From Nocardia flavorosea NBRC 108225 (lineage in GTDB: Bacteria > Actinomycetota > Actinomycetes > Mycobacteriales > Mycobacteriaceae), in NCBI RefSeq assembly GCF_001613385.1, contig NZ_BDCG01000011.1:1-64000 (forward strand): a stretch of DNA of 64,000 nucleotides, given 5' to 3'. Shown in pieces: positions 56,784-64,000 of the stretch. Position numbers and translations under genes: made by a program. Below the pieces are notes generated by a model. The model ran no database searches. It was not told the origin of the DNA and saw nothing but the letters and a program-made list of their open reading frames with translations. The stretch's first letter is position 1; each line of letters starts with the position of its first letter.

Positions 56784-58658
56784 TCATTCCACACCGATCT
56801 GTATCAGATCCCCGCGCTGCCCCCCGGAATACACCGAGACCTCCACACCGGGGAATTCGGTGCCGATATGCCGCGCGAGATCCGCGGCCAGCCCCTCCGG
56901 TGCCCCCGCGCCGACCAGCAGGGTCACCAATTCGCCACCCAGTCCCAGCATCCGGTCCAGCAGAGTCTGCCCCGCGGCGTGGGTATCCCGGTCGATCACC
57001 ACCACATCGTGGCCGACCAGACCGAGCCCGTCGCCGGGCGCGCAGGTTCCGACCATGGTCAGCGCGCGTTCCCCGGCCCGGCGCAGCGCACCCCATCGGG
57101 TACCCGCGGCGGCTTCGGACATGGCGAAGGCATCGTCGACCGCTATCCGGGCCCGATCGTGCACCGCCATCGCCGCCAGCCCCTGCACCATGCTGGCGCT
57201 GGGCAGCAGCAGGACATCGCGGTGCGCGTCGCGGGCCGCGACGCCGACTGCCACCAGTTCGTGGGCCGGTAGCGCACCGTTCGGCAACACCAGTACCTCC
57301 CTGTGCGGCATATCCCGGATCGCCGCGAGCAGCGCCGCGGACTCCAGCGCCGGCTCCGCATCGAGCACCACCGCACCGGCCGCCTCGAACAGGCAGGTCG
57401 CTCCCGCCCCGGCCGCGACCGCCAGGACACCGCGATCGACCGCGCCCGATGTGGCCGTATTCGTCGGCACATCGCGATCGTCCGGGACCGTTGCGGGATC
57501 GGACGTACGGCAGCCTGCCGAGTCGGCGAGGTATTCGATCCGGATGTTCCGGACCGCCCCCGCAGCCATTCCGGCTTCGACCGCGCCCCCGGCCTCCGCG
57601 CAGTGGACATGAATCGCCGAGCCCCCGGCACCGTCGGCCGCAACGACCACGGAATCACCCAGTTGCGCCAGCCGCGAACGCAACTCGGCGATACGGTGTG
57701 CGCCGGCACCGGTGACCCGGTACATCACCTCGTAGCGCACCGGCTCCGTAGGGACCTGCGCGTGGTCCACGCGGGGCGTACGGGTCGCCGGTGGATATTC
57801 GCGCCGAGCAGGAACGTCCCCGGTCACCACGGCGACCATCGTGTCCAGCAACACCAGCAGGCCGCGTGCACCCGCGTCCACCACCCCGGCCGCACGCAAG
57901 ACCGCAAGCTGGTCGCGGGTCTGGTCCAGTGCCTGCGCCGCGCCCTCCGCGGCGGCGCGGGCCACCGCGGCCAGCCCGCGCTCGGGGCATTCGCGCGCCG
58001 CCACGCTCGCCCGGTCGAGCACGGTGAGGATGGTTCCTTCCACCGGCTCGCTCAAACTGTCCCGGACCAGCGCGGCCGCCCGCGCGAGTCCCTCCCAGTA
58101 GGTCTCGCCGGTCAGCCCGCTGTCCACCGTGGACTCCGCGATCCCGCGCAATACCTGCGACAGGATGATTCCCGAATTCCCCCGTGCGCCGGAGGTCGCC
58201 CCCCGTGCCATCGCCGCGGCGTACGGGTGGACCCGGTTTATCGGCCGACCACCGCCGCTCGCCGTTTCCCCGGCGATTCCGCTCGCGCCATCGGCCGGCG
58301 GTCGACCTGTAGTTACGCCGTAAAACCCGGCAGCGGCATCCACCATCTCCGCGGCGGCGTCCGCCTCCACTACGGCGGCGCGCATGGTCGCCAGCAGATT
58401 CCGCCCGGTATCGGAGTCCGGGACCGGGAACACATTGAGCCCGTCGATCTCCGCACGCGCCCGCTCCAAGGCCGCGACACAAGCGCGACCCCACCGCAAG
58501 AATTCCGCTCCGCCCGAACCGGCATCGATACCCCCGGAATCCGCCGGCCGCGTAACCCGTGCACCCGCAACCGGTGCGCCGTCGAGCTCCGGGCACTGAC
58601 TCTCCGGAACGCCGCCCACCTGCCGAGTTTCGGGCACCGCCACCTCGTTCCTGGTCAT
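56784..58658 (-). CDS. DAK2/YloV family protein (FakA-like)
   Basis: Family of the fatty acid kinase ATP-binding subunit FakA. The DAK2-like N-terminus has [20 protein letters not shown] (metal/ATP site) and [20 protein letters not shown]; a middle domain follows ([11 protein letters not shown]), and a C-terminal DUF1949-like/DegV-linked domain ([36 protein letters not shown]). Start taken as the ATG at 58658, giving 624 residues with a long low-complexity N-terminus; the true start may be further in. It is the Rv2974c position next to recG. No FakB partner is seen here. Confidence 0.86.
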   Translation of the reverse strand: MTRNEVAVPETRQVGGVPESQCPELDGAPVAGARVTRPADSGGIDAGSGGAEFLRWGRACVAALERARAEIDGLNVFPVPDSDTGRNLLATMRAAVVEADAAAEMVDAAAGFYGVTTGRPPADGASGIAGETASGGGRPINRVHPYAAAMARGATSGARGNSGIILSQVLRGIAESTVDSGLTGETYWEGLARAAALVRDSLSEPVEGTILTVLDRASVAARECPERGLAAVARAAAEGAAQALDQTRDQLAVLRAAGVVDAGARGLLVLLDTMVAVVTGDVPARREYPPATRTPRVDHAQVPTEPVRYEVMYRVTGAGAHRIAELRSRLAQLGDSVVVAADGAGGSAIHVHCAEAGGAVEAGMAAGAVRNIRIEYLADSAGCRTSDPATVPDDRDVPTNTATSGAVDRGVLAVAAGAGATCLFEAAGAVVLDAEPALESAALLAAIRDMPHREVLVLPNGALPAHELVAVGVAARDAHRDVLLLPSASMVQGLAAMAVHDRARIAVDDAFAMSEAAAGTRWGALRRAGERALTMVGTCAPGDGLGLVGHDVVVIDRDTHAAGQTLLDRMLGLGGELVTLLVGAGAPEGLAADLARHIGTEFPGVEVSVYSGGQRGDLIQIGVE

Positions 58659-59186
58659 CGGATTCTTCGCCCGCCAGGTTAGCGGGAGTGCCCGACAACG
58701 CGGACCCGGTGCGCAACAACCGGACGTCGCGGCGGCGGCTCGGCCGGAGGCGTTCGAGCCCGCCCGGCGACACCACACGCACCGAGACCGGTACCCGAAC
58801 ACGCCGAATGCGGCCCATCCCGTGGGCGACCGGACGGCGGCAGCCCTGGAGAAACCGCGGCCTCCGGTGGTCGCGCCCGACCGCGGATACGCCGGTTTTC
58901 GCCCCGCGGTGCTTCTGTGGCAATGCGCCGGGCACAGCGGTTCCGGCCGCCGATCCCCTCGGACGGGATCGGTACATCGTTCGGCATCACAGTCGATGGC
59001 GTCCTCTCGACGACCGGCCGGTCACGGGAGGCAGCGCTACCGTACGGCGCAGGATCTCACCGCACGTGACCGGTGGAGATCCCCCGCCGCCGGTACACAT
59101 GAACCGGCGGGTACGCGGCGGCCGGTGCGACGGAGCCGGCTGCCGCGTAGGCGGCCGCGCGGTCACGGCGGCGTCCACCCCCGGTT
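58659..59186. other. Gene-free region between the DAK gene and the rpmB promoter
   Basis: About 530 bp of divergent promoter DNA. I see no coding frame with a recognisable family, no hairpin of note and no riboswitch. Confidence 0.5.
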
Positions 59187-59215
59187 TTGTGGATCAATGC
59201 GGGTCGGGCTACTCT
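59187..59215 (+). promoter_or_regulatory. Candidate rpmB promoter
   Basis: TTGTGG (59187-59192) and TACTCT (59210-59215) are separated by 17 bp, a plausible primary sigma factor promoter. It would give a leader of about 125 bases before the rpmB ATG. Confidence 0.45.
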
Positions 59216-59347
59216 TGCAGGGTTGCCTGGCGCGATCGGATCGGTCTGCGCTCCCCGGGGTCGCCCGGCAGGCAGGAAGACATTGATCTCGGATCGGCCA
59301 TCGTACCGGTGGTAGGTCCCTCTGAAGACATGAAGGAGTTCGCGACT

Positions 59348-59539
59348 ATGGCTGCCGTCTGCGACGTCTGCGCCAAGGGCCCCGGCTTCGGGAAGTCGGT
59401 CTCGCATTCGCACCGGCGCACCAACCGTCGCTGGAACCCGAATATCCAGACCGTGCGTGCACAGGTCGCCCCGGGGAACACCCGCCGGATGAATGTGTGC
59501 ACCTCCTGCCTGAAGGCGGGCAAGGTCGTCCGCGGCTGA
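59348..59539 (+). CDS. rpmB: 50S ribosomal protein L28
   Basis: A 63-residue ribosomal protein: [39 protein letters not shown] and [13 protein letters not shown]. The two CxxC pairs mark the zinc-binding form. The ATG at 59348 has AAGGAG nine bases upstream. The open frame extends far upstream but that part is not coding. Confidence 0.96.
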   Translation: MAAVCDVCAKGPGFGKSVSHSHRRTNRRWNPNIQTVRAQVAPGNTRRMNVCTSCLKAGKVVRG

Positions 59540-59645
59540 GCCGCGCCGATCATCTGTGGCCCGAGCCACCGCGGTTGTGTGGCGCAAGCTGCGTATCGTC
59601 GCATCGGTCACAGATTTCTGAACAGCGTCTCGCCCCGGATGTCTT

Positions 59646-60230
59646 ATGACAGCCGGGGCGAGTTCGTCGGGGCCTCCGATCGGAGGGTCGTCCATCGCTC
59701 CGAACAGTGCAGCGCAGTCGGGGGCCGGACCGCTGTGGCGGATAGTTCCCCTCGATCCGGGACATGCCCATGCGCTGGCCGTATGCCATATCGCCTGCTG
59801 GCGCGAGGCTTATCAGGGACTGGTGCCCGAGCATGTACTGACAGCCCTGGATACGGATCGCCGCGCCGCCACCGTGGAACGGATCGCCCGGCACCCCGCC
59901 GGGACCATGCTGGTCGCGGAATCCGGTAGTGCGGTGATCGGGTTCGTCCATTACGGTCCGCCGAGCGAGTATCCCGCGGCCGCGGAACGGGAACTGGGCG
60001 CGTTGTATGTCCGGGCACCGTGGTACGGCACCGGGCTCGCCCAGTCCTTGCTGAACGCCGTGCTGGAGCCGGATAAGTCCTGCTCGCTCTGGGTTTTCGA
60101 ACAGAATTCGCGGGCCCGCGCCTTCTACGGCAAGTACGGTTTCGTCCCCGACGGCACCGTCCGGGCCGAACGGTTCACCACCACGACCGAGATCAGGTTG
60201 GTGCGCCCGGCAGTAGAGTGCCGATCATGA
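59646..60230 (+). CDS. GNAT family N-acetyltransferase
   Basis: About 194 residues or slightly fewer. The GNAT fold is visible: IVPLDPGHAHALAVCHIACW, VIGFVHYGPPSEY, the acetyl-CoA loop ELGALYVRAPWYGTGLAQSL and LWVFEQNSRARAFYGKYGFV. Substrate unknown. The first 25 residues are low-complexity, so a later start is possible. Its stop overlaps the ATG of the enoyl-CoA hydratase gene (ATGA), indicating coupling. Confidence 0.85.
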   Translation: MTAGASSSGPPIGGSSIAPNSAAQSGAGPLWRIVPLDPGHAHALAVCHIACWREAYQGLVPEHVLTALDTDRRAATVERIARHPAGTMLVAESGSAVIGFVHYGPPSEYPAAAERELGALYVRAPWYGTGLAQSLLNAVLEPDKSCSLWVFEQNSRARAFYGKYGFVPDGTVRAERFTTTTEIRLVRPAVECRS

Positions 60231-61012
60231 GCACCGAAACCGAATACATCCGGATCCAGGACGGGGTACTGGAGATCACCCTGTCCACCGCAGCCCGCGG
60301 AACCTCCCTCGATTTCGCGGGAGTCGCCGCCGGCACCGCCGCCCTGGCCGCGGCAGGAAAGGATGTGGGCGCCGTACTGCTCACCGGTTCCGGTCCCAAT
60401 TTCTGCGCCGGCGGTGATGTGCGGGGTTTCGCCGCCGCCGAGGACCGTTCCGCGCATCTGTACCAGCTTGCCGATACGCTGCATGTTTTGGTCCGCGCGC
60501 TGGATGCCGCGCCGGTTCCGGTGGTTGCGGCTGTGCACGGGTGGGCGGCCGGTGCCGGGATGAGCCTGGTGTGTGCCGCCGATATCGCGGTCGGTGGACC
60601 GGGTACCCGGTTGCGCCCCGCATATCCGGGTGTCGGATTGAGCCCGGACGGCGGTATGTCGTGGACGCTACCGCGTCTGGTGGGCTTCGCGAAGGCCCGC
60701 GACATCATGCTCACCGACGCCGTGCTCGACGCCGCCGAAGCACACCGCCTCGGTATTCTGGCGCGGCTCACCGACAGCGACGACGGTGTCCAGGACGCAG
60801 CCCGCGAACTCGCCCGTACCCTGGCCCGCGGTCCGCGCGCCAGCTATACCTCGATTCGCACCCTGCTGAGCAGCTCCGCCACCGCGACCCTGAGCGAACA
60901 ACTCGACGCCGAACGCGATGCCATGGGCAAGGCTGCCGGTAGCCCCACCGGCCGCGAAGGTGTCGACGCGTTCCTCGCCAAACGCGCCCCCGACTATTCC
61001 GGCCTCGGCTGA
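60227..61012 (+). CDS. Enoyl-CoA hydratase/isomerase family protein
   Basis: Crotonase-fold protein of 261 residues. Core features are GAVLLTGSGPNFCAGGDVRG (oxyanion hole), VVAAVHGWAAGAGMSLVCAA and DIAVGGPGTRLRPAYPGVGL with the second oxyanion-hole Gly pair PDGGMSW. The usual C-terminal catalytic Glu region is not identifiable with certainty, so hydratase or isomerase activity is left open. The ATG at 60227 overlaps the GNAT stop. Confidence 0.88.
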   Translation: MSTETEYIRIQDGVLEITLSTAARGTSLDFAGVAAGTAALAAAGKDVGAVLLTGSGPNFCAGGDVRGFAAAEDRSAHLYQLADTLHVLVRALDAAPVPVVAAVHGWAAGAGMSLVCAADIAVGGPGTRLRPAYPGVGLSPDGGMSWTLPRLVGFAKARDIMLTDAVLDAAEAHRLGILARLTDSDDGVQDAARELARTLARGPRASYTSIRTLLSSSATATLSEQLDAERDAMGKAAGSPTGREGVDAFLAKRAPDYSGLG

Positions 61013-61395
61013 TCCAGCCCCGCTGCACGACGCAGAACTGCCGGGCCGTGATCCCATCGCTCGCGGCCCGGCCACGCGTTCCGCCTGGCTATGGGTCTCC
61101 CCGATACCGTCAGGACCCCGGAGGTACAGCGAACCGAGAGCCGGCCGACACGGAACCAGACGCAACGGCGTCGCCTGGCCCGGCAATACCTGCACGTGAC
61201 GCAGCCGGCGGCGCCGCCGAGTTCAGCGAGAACCTCGACAGGTCCGGCCGGTCCGGAAGTTCGGGCGCGAGCATCGCGGGCCGAATGCATGGACCGAGGT
61301 CTCGTCCCCCGCAGCGCTGCGGACTCCGGCAGCGCGTTCGCGCAGGGTGCACCTGCCGTTGGCCGTGAGCACGCCGGAAGCCGGAATCATGGCCA
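61013..61395. other. Intergenic region between convergent ECH and hydrolase genes
   Basis: A 383-bp stretch between two gene ends. No gene, repeat or strong terminator hairpin is recognised. Confidence 0.45.
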
Positions 61396-62277
61396 TCAGG
61401 CGCGCCGGGCGCGTAACACGAACTGGGCAACGGCCTCGGTAAAGGCGTCGTTGTCGTCGCCGGCGGCGGTGTGGGCGGCGTTGCCGATTTCGGCGATTTC
61501 CGCGTGCGGTACCAGGGCTTGGAATTCGGCGGCACCTTCGGCACTGACGACATCGGATTTCATACCCCGTATCAAGAGCACCGGGATCGTCAGTGCCCGG
61601 GCGACGCCCTCGAGGTTGCGCGCCATCTCGTCGGGGTCGTGACCTTTGTCGCTGAGAATGCCCGGATCCCAGTGCCAGTACCAGCGCCCATCCCGCTTGC
61701 GAAGATTGCGTAGCAGGCCGGCGCTGGACTTGGGCCGCGGCCGGTGCGGCATATAGTCGGCGACCGCGTCGGCGGCTTCCTCCACCGTGGCGAATCCTTC
61801 GGGATTCTTGTTGAGGAAGGTGACCACCCGGTCCACTCCCTCGGGTTCGGGCCGGGTGACGATATCGACCAGGACGAGCGCGGAGATCGCATCACCGCCC
61901 GGAGCGGCGGTGGCCAGCAGCCCGGTGATCCCACCCATACTCGCGCCGACCAGGACCGCCGGGCCGCCGCCCAGTTGTTCCAGTACCGCGAGTACATCGC
62001 CGACCATGGCCTCGTAGCGGTAATCGCGATCCAGTGCCCATTGACTGTCGCCGTGTCCGCGCGCGTCCAGTGTGACCGCACGGATTCCCGCGGCGCCGAG
62101 TTGCGCGCCCGTCTGCTTCCAGGAGTGGCGGGTCTGACCGCCGCCGTGCAGAAACAGCACCGTGGAGCCTTCCGCGGGGCCGTATCGGTCCGCAACGAGC
62201 TCGATCCCGCCCGCGCCGCGGAATCGCAGGCGGACGGGATCGAGCAGATTGTTCGCATTACTCACGATTTGCAGCAT
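61396..62277 (-). CDS. Alpha/beta hydrolase
   Basis: A 293-residue alpha/beta hydrolase: STVLFLHGGGQTRHSWKQTG (HG oxyanion motif), VTLDARGHGDS, the nucleophile elbow GASMGG with Ser, an acid in the IPVLLIRGMKSDVV region, and a C-terminal His near GNAAHTAAGDDN. Substrate unknown; resembles epoxide hydrolase/esterase-type members. The start at ATG 62277 has no clear ribosome site; a GTG four codons in is an alternative. Confidence 0.87.
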   Translation of the reverse strand: MLQIVSNANNLLDPVRLRFRGAGGIELVADRYGPAEGSTVLFLHGGGQTRHSWKQTGAQLGAAGIRAVTLDARGHGDSQWALDRDYRYEAMVGDVLAVLEQLGGGPAVLVGASMGGITGLLATAAPGGDAISALVLVDIVTRPEPEGVDRVVTFLNKNPEGFATVEEAADAVADYMPHRPRPKSSAGLLRNLRKRDGRWYWHWDPGILSDKGHDPDEMARNLEGVARALTIPVLLIRGMKSDVVSAEGAAEFQALVPHAEIAEIGNAAHTAAGDDNDAFTEAVAQFVLRARRA

Positions 62278-62316
62278 CGCAAATATGCGGACGTTACGCC
62301 GTACGAACGGACAAAA

Positions 62317-62553
62317 TCAGCAGTCCAGGTCCATGGCGCTGAGGGTCCGCTGGAACAGGCATGCGCCCTTGGCGTTCACCGACGCGGAGATCGTGGACGA
62401 ACCGGACGAGGTGAAATCCTCGGCGACCGGCGCGGGTTCGGTGACCGGCTGAGCCGGTTGCAGGGTCAGCGGGGCCGCTCCGGCCGTCGCCCCGGCGGCG
62501 CCGGACAGGGCGGCGCCCAGCGCGAGCGTGGCGGTGATGCCGCGCAGATTCAT
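62317..62553 (-). CDS. Small secreted protein with two Cys residues
   Basis: 78 residues with a signal peptide (MNLRGITATLALGAALSGAA, cleavage probably after AGAA), a Pro/Ala-rich stretch (LQPAQPVTEPAPVAED) and a short C-terminal domain with one Cys in KGACLFQRTL and one as the final residue, able to form a disulfide. The ATG at 62553 has GAGGAG six bases upstream. No family recognised. Confidence 0.72.
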   Translation of the reverse strand: MNLRGITATLALGAALSGAAGATAGAAPLTLQPAQPVTEPAPVAEDFTSSGSSTISASVNAKGACLFQRTLSAMDLDC

Positions 62554-62588
62554 GGTGTGCTCCTCACTTGTTTTTCTTCGACGCCCGG

Positions 62589-63272
62589 TCAGGGCAGGCG
62601 CCAGTCCACCGGTTCCGCGCCGAGTTCGTCCAGGAGTTCGTTGACCCGGGAGAACGGACGCGAACCGAAGAATCCTCGCGATGCCGACAGCGGTGACGGA
62701 TGCGCGGACTCGATACAAGGCACCTCGGCCCGGGCCAGCGCCGGTTTCAGCGAACCGGCATCGCGACCCCACAGGACCGCCACCAGCGGTTCGTTCCGGC
62801 CCACCAGGGCGCGGATGGCCTGTTCGGTGACCTCTTCCCAGCCTTTGCCCCGATGCGAAGCGGGTGTGCCCGGCGAGACCGTCAGCACGCGGTTCAGCAA
62901 CAGCACGCCCTGATTCGACCACGGGCTCAGATCCCCGCAGGTGGGCGTGGGGTGGCCGAGATCCTTGCTGTACTCGGCGAAGATATTGGCCAGGCTGCGC
63001 GGGACCGGCGAAACGTCCGGAGCCACCGAAAAGCTCAATCCCATGGCGTGGCCCGGCGTGGGGTAGGGGTCTTGGCCGACGATCAGCACCCGCACCTCGT
63101 CGAACGGGTGCTGGAAGGCACGCAGCACATTTTCCCCGGCGGGTAGATATCCGCGCCCGGCGGCATTCTCGGTACGCAGGAATTCACCCATCGCCGCAAT
63201 CCGGTCGGCCACCGGGTCCAGTGCTTTCGCCCAGCCCGGATCGATGATTTCCGCGAGTGGTTTCGTGCCCAT
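62589..63272 (-). CDS. ung: Uracil-DNA glycosylase
   Basis: Removes uracil from DNA. 227 residues with the family 1 motifs: [20 protein letters not shown] (catalytic Asp), [27 protein letters not shown] and the DNA-intercalating [19 protein letters not shown]. Start is the ATG at 63272, 11 bp downstream of the thiL stop; the longer open frame overlaps thiL. Position after thiL matches Rv2976c. Confidence 0.96.
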   Translation of the reverse strand: MGTKPLAEIIDPGWAKALDPVADRIAAMGEFLRTENAAGRGYLPAGENVLRAFQHPFDEVRVLIVGQDPYPTPGHAMGLSFSVAPDVSPVPRSLANIFAEYSKDLGHPTPTCGDLSPWSNQGVLLLNRVLTVSPGTPASHRGKGWEEVTEQAIRALVGRNEPLVAVLWGRDAGSLKPALARAEVPCIESAHPSPLSASRGFFGSRPFSRVNELLDELGAEPVDWRLP

Positions 63273-63283
63273 GACCGCACAAC

Positions 63284-64000
63284 CTATCGTGAGTGGTCCG
63301 ATTTCGCCGACTCCGAGCCGGAGAACGCCTCCCAGCCACCCGCACCCCGGTATCGCGCACCGTCCACGGTGACGCCTCGACCGGCCTCGATACGCCCGAT
63401 AGGAGTCCATCCGGGGGGCGGTGCCACCCCGGCTGCCCAGACCCCCGCGAAGACATGATCCTCGCCGCCGGCCAGAATCCATTGCCGCGCATCCGCTTCC
63501 AGTTCCGCAGCGCACAGCTCCAGATCCGGATCGCACAGGCAGACGGACTCGACCGCCACCGCGACACCCGAGGCTGCGGCCAGATGTCCGAGATCGGCCA
63601 GCAACCCGTCGGAGATATCGGTGAGCGCTTCCGGCCGAGTGCCGGTCACCATCGCCGCGCGAACCAGGTCGTAGGCCGGGCGCGGCGCCCGGTGCGCGGC
63701 GACCGCGGCCGCCACCACCCCGCCGGTCGAATCCTCGTTTCGCCGCACGACGCCCGGGTGCGCGTGCGACAACAGTGCGAAACCTGCCGCGGACCATCCC
63801 GGCCGGCCCGCGATCGCCACCGTGCCACCGACCTGTGCCCCGGACCGGGTGACCGGCCGATCACCCAATGGATCCCCGAAGGCTGTTACCGAGATCACCA
63901 ATTGTGCGCTGTGCACGATATCCCCGCCCGCGACAGAACCGCCCGCCCGCTCCGCTTCGGCCCAGAACCCGTCGGCGAGCCGAGTGACGAAATCCACCGG
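63284..64000 (-). CDS. thiL: Thiamine-monophosphate kinase, N-terminus cut by the window edge
   Basis: Final kinase of thiamine diphosphate synthesis. The visible C-terminal ~239 residues show [49 protein letters not shown] with the metal-binding DISDGL, and [12 protein letters not shown]. The N-terminal ATP-binding part, with the start codon, lies beyond position 64000; the ATG at 63997 is only an internal Met. Confidence 0.92.
   Translation of the reverse strand, partial: PVDFVTRLADGFWAEAERAGGSVAGGDIVHSAQLVISVTAFGDPLGDRPVTRSGAQVGGTVAIAGRPGWSAAGFALLSHAHPGVVRRNEDSTGGVVAAAVAAHRAPRPAYDLVRAAMVTGTRPEALTDISDGLLADLGHLAAASGVAVAVESVCLCDPDLELCAAELEADARQWILAGGEDHVFAGVWAAGVAPPPGWTPIGRIEAGRGVTVDGARYRGAGGWEAFSGSESAKSDHSR

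Overview
The window is a high-GC actinobacterial chromosome segment, most likely from Nocardia or a close relative in the Nocardiaceae. This rests on protein similarity recalled from Mycobacterium tuberculosis and on gene order: xerC-dprA-yifB-yraN, DUF2469-rnhB-lepB-rplS, trmD-rimM-KH-rpsP, ffh, glnD-glnB-amt-ftsY-smc-acyP-osmC, mutM-rnc-rpmF-DUF177-sepIVA, coaD-rsmD-pyc, recG-DAK-rpmB and ung-thiL closely follow M. tuberculosis from about Rv2894c to Rv2977c. Most genes lie on the minus strand. I see no rRNA, tRNA, CRISPR array, prophage or intact insertion sequence.

Layout. 0.1-4.2 kb: chromosome dimer resolution and DNA uptake or processing (xerC, dprA, yifB, yraN). 4.2-4.9 kb: gene-free, with a tandem pair of DnaA-box-like sites. 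4.9-8.5 kb: DUF2469, RNase HII, signal peptidase I, L19 and an unassigned membrane protein. 8.5-13.6 kb: tex, then an acyl-CoA synthetase divergent from a GAF-LuxR regulator. 14.0-15.9 kb: trmD-rimM-khpA-rpsP, with touching or overlapping stops and starts for most pairs. 16.2-19.8 kb: a secreted, membrane-anchored VWA protein convergent with ffh across a 32-bp perfect palindrome. 20.4-24.8 kb: amt-glnB-glnD ammonium/PII operon with a four-element GlnR-like box upstream of amt. 24.9-32.8 kb: ftsY, DUF2237, smc, DUF1707, acyP and osmC.

32.9-41.6 kb is the accessory part, lying where M. tuberculosis goes straight from osmC to fpg/mutM. It holds a 44-residue membrane peptide, a membrane-anchored phosphate-binding-like protein, an AlkZ-like winged-helix protein, a HhH+PHP protein, a DHFR-like reductase, a severed mutM 3' end, and a small island (tetR, flavin amine oxidase, decayed MFS exporter) abutting the living mutM. 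Two similar palindromes near the tetR and MFS starts suggest a self-contained regulon.

41.6-64.0 kb returns to conserved order: mutM-rnc-rpmF-DUF177-sepIVA, gtrA convergent with coaD, rsmD-pyc, a cobalamin riboswitch in front of metE, recG, DAK/FakA-like, rpmB, a GNAT-enoyl-CoA hydratase pair, a hydrolase, a small secreted protein, ung, and thiL cut by the window edge.

A pattern no single gene explains: three genes (acyP, metE, mutM) each have a decayed extra copy of their own 3' end on their downstream side. All coordinates, motifs and repeats were read by eye; family assignments come from recalled protein families, and no database search or composition calculation was run.
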